Shown here piece after piece: positions 1 through 5,484 of a stretch of 10,275 nucleotides of DNA. The stretch lies in NCBI GenBank assembly GCA_030618315.1, contig JAUXDO010000037.1, positions 1 through 10,275 on the forward strand. The letters are read 5' to 3'. The notes beneath the pieces are model-generated. The model searched no databases. It was not told the origin of the DNA and saw only the letters and a list, made by a program, of their open reading frames with translations. Positions within the stretch are counted from its first letter, which is position 1. Each line of letters opens with the position of its first letter. This stretch comes from Candidatus Peregrinibacteria bacterium (lineage in GTDB: Bacteria; Patescibacteriota; Gracilibacteria; UM-FILTER-43-11). Made by a program: the position numbers and the translations under genes.

Positions 1-85
1 TAAAATGCTTATCTCCTTCGGTCTCCCTGATGCCTACATCAAGTCTCTCAAATACTTCCGGTGATTCTGGTGCTTTCTCAGTCAT
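1..85 (-). CDS. Partial gene (N-terminal 28 residues) of unknown function, coupled to the M23 gene
   Basis: The minus strand is open from an ATG at 85-83 to the window edge and reads MTEKAPESPEVFERLDVGIR followed by ETEGDKHF. The ATG shares one base with the TAA stop of the upstream hydrolase gene (TAATG), the classic layout for translational coupling, so the two genes are probably cotranscribed and may act together. No Shine-Dalgarno sequence is visible, which also fits coupling. The visible peptide is charged and hydrophilic with no signal peptide or membrane segment, so the N-terminus looks cytoplasmic. I do not recognise the family; the rest lies outside the window. That it is coding is inferred from the intact frame and the overlap, not from homology. 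Confidence 0.6.
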   Translation of the reverse strand, partial: MTEKAPESPEVFERLDVGIRETEGDKHF

Positions 86-1770
86 TAATTTAGGGTTTTT
101 AAATATTCATCCGGAACATACTCAATTGGCAGTTCCTCTAACGGTAAGTAGTCGAGCGGGTTTACGGCTTCACCTTTGTAATGCACTTCGAAGTGAAGAT
201 GCGGACCGGTTGTCTGTAGTCCTGCACCTTTTGTACCAGGTGTACCGCCGGAAAGTCCTATGACTTCGCCTTGTTTTACGATTGTCCCAGGTTTTGCGAT
301 GATTTCTGCAATGTGGCCGTAAACTGTTACAAGACTGCCTTTATGGGCAAGGATTATGTAACTATATCCCATTCCGTTATCTTTTGTCTGGAATACATAG
401 CTGTTTGCTGGCGCACGAATTTCGGTAAATTGTTTAGCTCGAATATCGATAGCCTGATGCACTCCCCATCTTTTTGGATATGTCGGATCGTGAAATTCAG
501 CGGTGATTTTATTAGCAGGTACAGGCCATGCAAATGCTTTTCTGTCATCATCTATTTCATCAGGAATTTGTGAAATTTCTTCACTCTCAACAGATTCCAT
601 TAGTTCCACATCTTCTTTTATCTCATCTATTACATCAATGTTATCAACATCTAAATCTTCTATTATATCAAGTCCGTCATCCAGTGTATCCAGCTTGCTT
701 TCGATTAACTGAAGATTTTCCTGCAGATTCTGAACTGCGATTGATGTTTGCAACTGCTCCTGAATCGCCTGATCCAGCATCATCTGATATTTTTCTTCTT
801 CACCTTGTGTTTCGGCGAGTAACTGCTTTTTAGAAAGACGTGTTTCTTCAATTGTTCTCTTCTCTTTTAAGAGTTCTGAATAAAGGAATTCAAGATCCTT
901 TTGTTCATCATAAATTGCGTCCTGCTTTGCTGTTAGTTCTCTATTTTTTACTTCAAGGTTGTAGAAAACATCACGTCCTGTTTCCTCCATTATTCTTAAA
1001 TAATCCTGCCCAAGAAGATTCTCACTTACACTTGAATCTGCCAATAGCAATTTCAGAGTATTTGTACCTTCATCATAAAGAGAAAAATACTGCTGTTCTT
1101 CCTGATAAAGCAGTTTTACATAGTCCATTACAATCTTTTTTTGTATGCCCATCTCAATTTCACTGCGTTTTAGATTCAGCATTAAATCTTTTACTTCAAT
1201 CTGTTTTTCAGCGATTAGAACTTCGGTATTAATGATTTTTTCTTTTGCAATTCTTATATTTGAATTCAGTACTTCAATTTGTCCTTTTAAGGATTCTACA
1301 ACTTCACGTATTGGTTCAAGCTTGCTTTCTGCGGTGTATATTTGATCTTCCAGCTCTTTGAATCTGTCCCTTTGCTCTTCCAGATTTTCCTTAACACCGG
1401 AAAGTCTTCTTTCTGCATATTCTTTTTTCCCTCCCCAGTTTTCAATAATACTTTGGCGATATGCTTCAATTTCATCTTCGTATACTTCTATTGTCTCAGT
1501 TTCTTCGATTGAAATCGTGATTATCGGATTAGTAATTACTTCAAATTCATCAACATATCTTCCGCTATCATCAAGCACTCCCCCATCTGTAACTTCCCAA
1601 AGATCTTCGGTATATTCGACTGTTCTTGGTACTACCGGTTCAATCGGTATTTCAATATCTGGTAATTGTGGCTTGGCAAAGGCTAAACTACCAAGTCCAA
1701 TATTTGATAAAACCAGGGCAAATGCCAATAAAAATGAAATAAGTCTCTGATTTCGTTTAGTTCTAGCCAA
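85..1770 (-). CDS. Secreted coiled-coil M23 (LytM) peptidoglycan endopeptidase, EnvC/PcsB-like
   Basis: A 561-residue exported protein. Residues 1-32 form a signal peptide (MARTKR, a hydrophobic core, then AFA as likely cleavage site). Residues 33-95 are a variable extracellular stretch. Residues about 95-360 are heptad-rich coiled coil with a PcsB/CwlO-like interruption near 215-262. Residues 361-410 are a very acidic linker. Residues 411-545 are the M23 domain. Zinc-site residues are visible: H438 and D442 (HQAID, where the family usually has Gly in the third position) and H526 in HLHFEV, with H524 and H486 (YGH) as further catalytic histidines. In this architecture the coiled coil normally holds the peptidase inactive until FtsEX or a similar partner releases it; that role is inferred. 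The start is TTG at 1770: it is the only start giving the full signal peptide, the frame is closed by TAA upstream, and a promoter sits about 26 bases before it. Confidence 0.9.
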   Translation of the reverse strand: MARTKRNQRLISFLLAFALVLSNIGLGSLAFAKPQLPDIEIPIEPVVPRTVEYTEDLWEVTDGGVLDDSGRYVDEFEVITNPIITISIEETETIEVYEDEIEAYRQSIIENWGGKKEYAERRLSGVKENLEEQRDRFKELEDQIYTAESKLEPIREVVESLKGQIEVLNSNIRIAKEKIINTEVLIAEKQIEVKDLMLNLKRSEIEMGIQKKIVMDYVKLLYQEEQQYFSLYDEGTNTLKLLLADSSVSENLLGQDYLRIMEETGRDVFYNLEVKNRELTAKQDAIYDEQKDLEFLYSELLKEKRTIEETRLSKKQLLAETQGEEEKYQMMLDQAIQEQLQTSIAVQNLQENLQLIESKLDTLDDGLDIIEDLDVDNIDVIDEIKEDVELMESVESEEISQIPDEIDDDRKAFAWPVPANKITAEFHDPTYPKRWGVHQAIDIRAKQFTEIRAPANSYVFQTKDNGMGYSYIILAHKGSLVTVYGHIAEIIAKPGTIVKQGEVIGLSGGTPGTKGAGLQTTGPHLHFEVHYKGEAVNPLDYLPLEELPIEYVPDEYLKTLN

Positions 1771-1796
1771 AAAGATATATTTATAATTATCAATAT

Positions 1797-1825
1797 ATTA
1801 TACCAAATTATCAAACAAAAAACAA
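1797..1825 (-). promoter_or_regulatory. Sigma-70-type promoter of the M23 hydrolase gene
   Basis: Reading the minus strand, TTGTTT (1825-1820) is followed by a 17-base spacer and a perfect TATAAT (1802-1797). The -10 box is preceded by TGG, giving an extended -10 (TGnTATAAT). Predicted transcription would begin near 1790, leaving a leader of about 20 bases before the TTG start codon and little room for a regulatory 5' region. Spacing and sequence are close to ideal. Confidence 0.75.
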
Positions 1826-1856
1826 GGGTTTTTGGCTAAAATATAGGTAAAAGTCT

Positions 1857-1886
1857 TTGTCAGAGATGGGTAAAATGTGGTAGATT
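1857..1886 (+). promoter_or_regulatory. Possible sigma-70 promoter for ruvA
   Basis: TTGTCA (1857-1862, five of six consensus bases) is followed by 18 bases and TAGATT (1881-1886, four of six), preceded by TGG as in an extended -10. It lies in the divergent intergenic region about 110 bases before ruvA, so the transcript would carry the hairpin at 1900-1989 in its leader. Other AT-rich -10-like words nearby (TAAAAT at 1871, TATAAA at 1889) make the exact box uncertain. Confidence 0.4.
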
Positions 1887-1899
1887 TATATAAATAATA

Positions 1900-1989
1900 A
1901 AGTGGTAAGTGCCCAAGTGGTAAGTGCTTGAAGTACTGTCTATTATAAAAAAGCATTTGAGCACCTGAGCACATAACACTTGAGCACCT
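1900..1989. repeat. Junction hairpin A upstream of ruvA (tandem word plus inverted copy)
   Basis: The left arm holds the 13-base word AAGTGGTAAGTGC twice (1900-1912, 1915-1927, period 15). The right arm holds TTGAGCACCT twice (1957-1966, 1980-1989) with GAGCAC between them. Bases 1907-1930 can pair with 1966-1989: by hand count about 20 of 24 positions match, including two G-U pairs. The right arm ends seven bases before the ruvA ATG, so a folded transcript would place the start codon at the foot of a stem. No Shine-Dalgarno sequence fits between them. It resembles the elements at the other junctions in layout but not in sequence. Confidence 0.75.
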
Positions 1990-1995
1990 AAAAAA

Positions 1996-2562
1996 ATGAT
2001 AGGCTACATAAATGGATTAATCATAGATAAGGACGAAAAATCGCTATTAGTTCTGGCGGGGAATATCGGTTATAAGACTTTTGTGCCTACTGAACTTTTG
2101 GCAAATGTAAAAATTGATACTAAAATCCAGCTATTTATTCATACCGCTGTAAGAGAAGACGACATTTCACTGTATGGATTCTTGAAAAAGGAAGATCTGC
2201 AGTTTTATGAACAGCTTATTAGTGTTTCCGGCATTGGACCAAAGGTTGCCATGGACATTCTTGCAACACCTATTTATATGACTCAGTCCGCAATTATTAA
2301 TGGAGATACTGCTTTGCTTACGAAAATTAAGGGGCTTGGCAAAAAAACTGCTGAAAGACTTATTTTAGAACTCAAAAATAAGATTACTCCTGTAATAACT
2401 GAAGATGGTAAGCCGGCAATTACATCTGTTAATGAAGATGCTATTTTGGCTCTGGAAAGCCTTGGTTACGAGAAATTCCAGATTATTAAAGCTATGACTA
2501 AGTTGCCGAAGGATGTTACTGAGACTGAGGAAATTGTTAAATACTTTTTAAAAAATTCGTGA
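1996..2562 (+). CDS. ruvA: Holliday junction branch migration protein RuvA
   Basis: A 188-residue protein, close to the usual RuvA length of about 190-205. RuvA tetramers bind four-way DNA junctions and load the RuvB helicase during recombinational repair, in the cytoplasm. The N-terminus MIGYINGLI opens the OB-fold domain, and residues 49-62 carry the family signature (REDDISLYGF). Two helix-hairpin-helix motifs follow at about 76-89 (SVSGIGPKVA) and 111-126 (IKGLGKKTAE). A linker leads to the RuvB-contacting domain III at about 145-188 (EDAILALESLGY). The ATG follows a run of A with no Shine-Dalgarno sequence. The gene ends with TGA, showing that TGA is a stop here. Neither ruvB nor ruvC is adjacent; the next gene is pgi. 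Confidence 0.96.
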   Translation: MIGYINGLIIDKDEKSLLVLAGNIGYKTFVPTELLANVKIDTKIQLFIHTAVREDDISLYGFLKKEDLQFYEQLISVSGIGPKVAMDILATPIYMTQSAIINGDTALLTKIKGLGKKTAERLILELKNKITPVITEDGKPAITSVNEDAILALESLGYEKFQIIKAMTKLPKDVTETEEIVKYFLKNS

Positions 2563-2567
2563 CTCGT

Positions 2568-2654
2568 GTTTAGTTCTTCGTGCTTAGTGCTTAGTGCCTA
2601 GCGCCTAGTGCTTAATATTACTAAGAACGAAGAACTAAGAACGAAGAACTAATC
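2568..2654. repeat. Junction hairpin B between ruvA and pgi
   Basis: The left arm contains about five tandem 7-base units related to AGTGCTT (2579-2613; variants AGTGCCT and AGCGCCT). The right arm is a perfect 14-base duplication TAAGAACGAAGAAC at 2622-2635 and 2636-2649. Bases 2568-2601 are complementary to 2621-2654 at 28 of 34 positions by hand count, including an uninterrupted 12-base block. The element fills nearly the whole 99-base intergenic space and stops eight bases short of the pgi ATG. It could end the ruvA transcript, but it has no U-tract typical of an intrinsic terminator. Confidence 0.85.
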
Positions 2655-2661
2655 TAAAATT

Positions 2662-3939
2662 ATGCTTCATCTCAACTACACAAATATTTTAAAAAAGTCG
2701 ATTGGCTCCAGGCATGGGATTGGCGACAAATTTCTGGTGAATTTTTGTGACAAGAAAAAATCATTTGTAAAAGATGCTCTGAGGAATAAAAAGAAAATCG
2801 GTTATGATTTTTTAAATCTTCCGGATGATAATGCTCTTCTGCGCAAAATTAAAAAACTGACTGCTGACCATAGCAAAAACAATTGGCAGAATATTGTTGT
2901 ACTTGGAATCGGCGGTTCCAGCTTGGGAGTTTCTGCTATAAAAAGAGCTCTTCTTGGGCCACTTGTGAAGAAACCCAGTCTTATTGTAATAGACAATATC
3001 GATCCTGATTATGTAAATGGGATTCTTTCCAAAATTAATATTTCGAAATCTCTATTTGTAGTTATTTCTAAATCCGGTACTACAACTGAACCTATGGTTT
3101 TGTATGGAATTGTTAAGCAGAAACTGATTGAAAAACATCCGAAAAATTATCAGAAGAACTTTATTTTTATCACTGACCCGAAGAAAGGCTTGCTCCGAAA
3201 AATCGGGAAGAAGGAAGGTGTTACTATGTTTGATATTCCTCCAAAAGTCGGTGGTCGCTTTTCAGTTCTTTCCAGCGCTGGACTAGTACCTGTTGCACTT
3301 GCCGGTGTGGACGTTGGCGGACTACTAAAGGGCGGTAGAACTATGAGAGAAGCTATTAAAAGTAGTAATCCGGAAACTAATCCTGCTTTGATACTTGCGG
3401 CTATTCAATTTTTATCAGACAAAAAAAAGGGTAAAAATATGACAGTTGTTATGCCATACAGCAGTTCGCTTTTTAAAGTCGGTGCGTGGTACAGACAACT
3501 TCTTTCTGAAAGCATTGGTAAAAATATAAAAACAGGCCCGACACCGATTGCCGCACTAGGTACTACCGATCAGCATTCTCAGTTACAACTTTATAACGAT
3601 GGACCTAATAATAAATTGATTGTATTTTTGCGAGTACTCAAGCATGCGTCTGATCCGCAGCTTTCTGATATTCTGCCAAAAGAGATTGGATTTTTAAACG
3701 GTAAAAAATTGAGTCAGATAATAGATGCCTCTTATACGGGAACATCTGAATCACTTGCAAAAAATAGCAGACCGAATGTTACGATAGAAATTCCAAAAGT
3801 CGATGCAAGACATTTGGGCATGTTATTTATGTTATTTGAATTCCAAATCGCTTTGCTCGGAATGCTTTATAAAGTTGATGCGTTTAATCAACCTGGTGTT
3901 GAGGAAGGCAAACTGATTACAAAAAAACTACTTTCTTAA
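2662..3939 (+). CDS. pgi: Glucose-6-phosphate isomerase
   Basis: A 425-residue cytoplasmic isomerase interconverting glucose-6-phosphate and fructose-6-phosphate at the top of glycolysis. It belongs to the compact bacterial PGI type (about 450 residues) rather than the E. coli-like form of about 550. Both SIS domains are seen. Residues 82-87 (GIGGSS) and 136-144 (SKSGTTTEP) bind the sugar phosphate, and 196-201 is the VGGRFS signature. E283 in the QLLSESIGK segment is the likely catalytic base, and H305 in TDQHSQLQLYNDG and K417 in NQPGVEEGK complete the active site. All expected residues are present, so it should be functional. The ATG has no Shine-Dalgarno sequence and lies eight bases after hairpin B. 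The first prepilin frame opens within six bases of its stop, so pgi may share a transcript with the pilin cluster; no metabolic link is evident. Confidence 0.95.
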   Translation: MLHLNYTNILKKSIGSRHGIGDKFLVNFCDKKKSFVKDALRNKKKIGYDFLNLPDDNALLRKIKKLTADHSKNNWQNIVVLGIGGSSLGVSAIKRALLGPLVKKPSLIVIDNIDPDYVNGILSKINISKSLFVVISKSGTTTEPMVLYGIVKQKLIEKHPKNYQKNFIFITDPKKGLLRKIGKKEGVTMFDIPPKVGGRFSVLSSAGLVPVALAGVDVGGLLKGGRTMREAIKSSNPETNPALILAAIQFLSDKKKGKNMTVVMPYSSSLFKVGAWYRQLLSESIGKNIKTGPTPIAALGTTDQHSQLQLYNDGPNNKLIVFLRVLKHASDPQLSDILPKEIGFLNGKKLSQIIDASYTGTSESLAKNSRPNVTIEIPKVDARHLGMLFMLFEFQIALLGMLYKVDAFNQPGVEEGKLITKKLLS

Positions 3940-3942
3940 TTT

Positions 3943-3978
3943 AATCTCAAATCAAAATCCACAAATCTCAAATCAAAA
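3943..3978. repeat. 15-base direct repeat covering the start of the FimT-like gene
   Basis: AATCTCAAATCAAAA occurs exactly at 3943-3957 and 3964-3978, a period of 21 bases, which equals seven codons. Unlike the other junction elements there is no inverted partner. In the frame of the downstream prepilin it encodes SQIK twice, so the duplication lengthens the leader peptide without shifting the frame. The second copy ends three bases before the GGT codon for the glycine preceding the prepilin cleavage site. Confidence 0.85.
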
Positions 3979-4541
3979 GGGGTTTTACAATTTCAGAACT
4001 GATTCTGGTAATAGTGATTATCGGTATACTTACTGCTATAGGTTCAAATACTTATCGAAACCAGCGAAATACATTTCAGTTTAATGATTCACTGGCTAAA
4101 ACTTTGGATATTATAAAAACTGCCCGAAATCATGCCGTTACAAGCAGGGCTCATTGGGATGGCACAACCAGCACTATTCCAAAAGAGGGATATGGAGTGT
4201 TTATTGATAAAGCGAATAAGAAAATGATTCTTTTTGCCAATACAGGTGTGACCGGTGATAATATCAATAAATATGATAGCAGTGATGGCATTGAAGAGGA
4301 ATATATCATGACAAAAGATACCGAGTTTAAAGCTTTAACTGGTGATGGAAGTGATATTCCTCATGCAGTTATATTTTTCAGGCCACCACTTGCAGACGTT
4401 ACAATTACTGATAATTCAGCTCCACCAGACGAAATAATAGATTTAACAATTGAACTGCAAAGACTGGGAGCACCTTCTACAGCTCCAAATAAAATTATCA
4501 GGATTAATAAGATTGCCGGATTTCCAGAAATACAATTGTAA
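3951..4541 (+). CDS. FimT/GspH-like minor type IV prepilin with a non-canonical start
   Basis: The frame is open from 3945 and encodes a class III prepilin signal: KRG, then FTISELILVIVIIGIL, with cleavage predicted between the Gly at 3981-3983 and Phe, and the conserved Glu at mature position 5. A GspH/FimT-like segment follows (IKTARNHAVTSRA, then GYGVFID), and the mature protein is about 186 residues. The first conventional start, GTG at 4014, lies inside the hydrophobic helix and would destroy the signal, so it is not credible. No ATG, GTG or TTG occurs upstream in frame. ATC codons at 3951, 3957 and 3972 are the only near-cognate candidates with sensible leaders; 3972 would give a leader of the common MKRG type. 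I chose 3951 arbitrarily among them. Minor pilins of this kind sit in the inner membrane and join the pilus initiation complex. Confidence 0.82.
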   Translation: MKIHKSQIKRGFTISELILVIVIIGILTAIGSNTYRNQRNTFQFNDSLAKTLDIIKTARNHAVTSRAHWDGTTSTIPKEGYGVFIDKANKKMILFANTGVTGDNINKYDSSDGIEEEYIMTKDTEFKALTGDGSDIPHAVIFFRPPLADVTITDNSAPPDEIIDLTIELQRLGAPSTAPNKIIRINKIAGFPEIQL

Positions 4542-4610
4542 TTAGTAAATAGTAATTTGTAATTTTAACCGTGAAACTGTAACAATTACAAATTACAAGT
4601 TACAAATTAC
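4538..4610. repeat. Junction hairpin D between the FimT-like and PilV-like genes
   Basis: Bases 4538-4564 are complementary to 4584-4610 at 24 of 27 positions by hand count, with a 19-base loop between them. Both arms are built from near-tandem copies of GTAATTTGTAA-like words. The left arm overlaps the TAA stop of the FimT-like gene and the right arm ends 14 bases before the next ATG. The stem is nearly all A-T, so it is long but weak and is not a standard terminator. Confidence 0.85.
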
Positions 4611-4624
4611 GAAAAATAAATTTA

Positions 4625-5440
4625 ATGTTCAAAGAAATTATAAAACTCATAGGTAAATCAAAAGCTGGAGAAACTATATTGGAAACGATTATCGCTGTTT
4701 CAGTTCTCGCTATCGGCGTTACACTTTCAAGTACTTTAATGGCTAGTTCTCTGCGCAATATTAATACTTCAAAAAATCGAGTAATTGCAGTTAATATAGC
4801 GCGTGAAGGAATTGAGGCTGTTCGGAATATCAGGGATACAAACTGGTTAAAGTTTAGTGGAAATGTAAGAGAGTGCTGGAATCATATGCCTTCTAGCTTG
4901 GAACCATTGGACGATTGTTTAGAAAGCTGTAATGGCGGAGCTCCAATTATCCCTGGTGATTATATTGTTTATAAGGCCGAGGGAACCGGAGGAAGCGCAT
5001 CTGACTGTAATACTATCCAGCGCTGGCGTCTTAAACCTGTTGCGGACATAGGAACTGATCCTGATGTTTTTTCGAATTCACTTTTGTATCAGATGGATAT
5101 TGAACCTGTTGATATTGATACGAATAATGATGGTATTTTTGATAATGACAGGGATATTTATAATCATTTAATTTCAGTTCTTCCAGATGTATCCAACAAC
5201 GATGCATTAGGCAGAAAAAATGCTCAGCGAACTTCATTTTTCAGAGTAATTACAATTGAGTATTTAGAAAATAATGGAACTGTAATTAATTCAACTAATT
5301 GGGCTAGTTCTGATCAAGATAAACTCAATCGAATGAGGATAACCTCCAAAGTAACCTGGACAAGAGGAAGTGCTGAACACAGTGTTATTCTTAAAACACA
5401 TTTAACCGATTATCTCGGCCGTGACGACCTTGATAGTTAA
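4625..5440 (+). CDS. PilV/GspI-like minor type IV prepilin
   Basis: A 271-residue prepilin. Residues 1-15 are a basic leader ending in KSKAG; cleavage before E16 leaves ETILETIIAVSVLAIG as the mature start, with Glu at position 5. The first mature residue is Glu rather than the usual Phe. The helix continues into NIAREGIEAVRNIRDTNW, the block typical of PilV-like minor pilins (AREGIE.VRNIRD). Residues 163-177 contain DIDTNNDGIFDND, a calcium-loop-like pattern. Four cysteines (84, 98, 102, 128) may form disulfides outside the membrane. It is the second gene of the four-gene minor-pilin cluster and shows a proper ATG but no Shine-Dalgarno sequence. The role, inferred from family and context, is initiation or tip assembly of a type IV pilus. 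Confidence in the prepilin class is high; assignment to PilV rather than another minor pilin is moderate. Confidence 0.87.
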   Translation: MFKEIIKLIGKSKAGETILETIIAVSVLAIGVTLSSTLMASSLRNINTSKNRVIAVNIAREGIEAVRNIRDTNWLKFSGNVRECWNHMPSSLEPLDDCLESCNGGAPIIPGDYIVYKAEGTGGSASDCNTIQRWRLKPVADIGTDPDVFSNSLLYQMDIEPVDIDTNNDGIFDNDRDIYNHLISVLPDVSNNDALGRKNAQRTSFFRVITIEYLENNGTVINSTNWASSDQDKLNRMRITSKVTWTRGSAEHSVILKTHLTDYLGRDDLDS

Positions 5441-5484
5441 CATTTTTCATTGATTAAAAAAGTACTAACTAAAATCAGGCGATC

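Noticed and set aside
30..1750. Several plus-strand open frames opposite the M23 hydrolase gene
   Set aside because: They mirror the minus-strand coding sequence, giving Ser- and Leu-rich low-complexity translations, while the minus-strand protein has a signal peptide, coiled coil and catalytic motifs.
1771..1995. tRNA, riboswitch or other structured RNA gene in the divergent intergenic region
   Set aside because: No cloverleaf, CCA end or known riboswitch core was recognised; the only structure visible is the repeat hairpin.
2560..2562. TGA read as glycine (genetic code 25)
   Set aside because: RuvA ends at its normal C-terminus at this TGA, read-through would only enter the repeat hairpin and stop at a TAG, and no TGA occurs inside the other recognised genes.
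1900..2654. CRISPR array
   Set aside because: The repeats are short, differ between sites, are partly tandem with no unique spacers, and are arranged as inverted arms; no cas genes are present.
3930..3985. Programmed frameshift joining pgi to the FimT-like gene
   Set aside because: Pgi ends at its expected C-terminus just after the catalytic K417 segment, and the prepilin frame is closed by its own TAA at 3942.
2568..4610. Rho-independent terminators at the junction hairpins
   Set aside because: The stems are long but A-T rich or mismatched and none is followed by a clear U-tract on the plus strand, so termination is possible but not supported.
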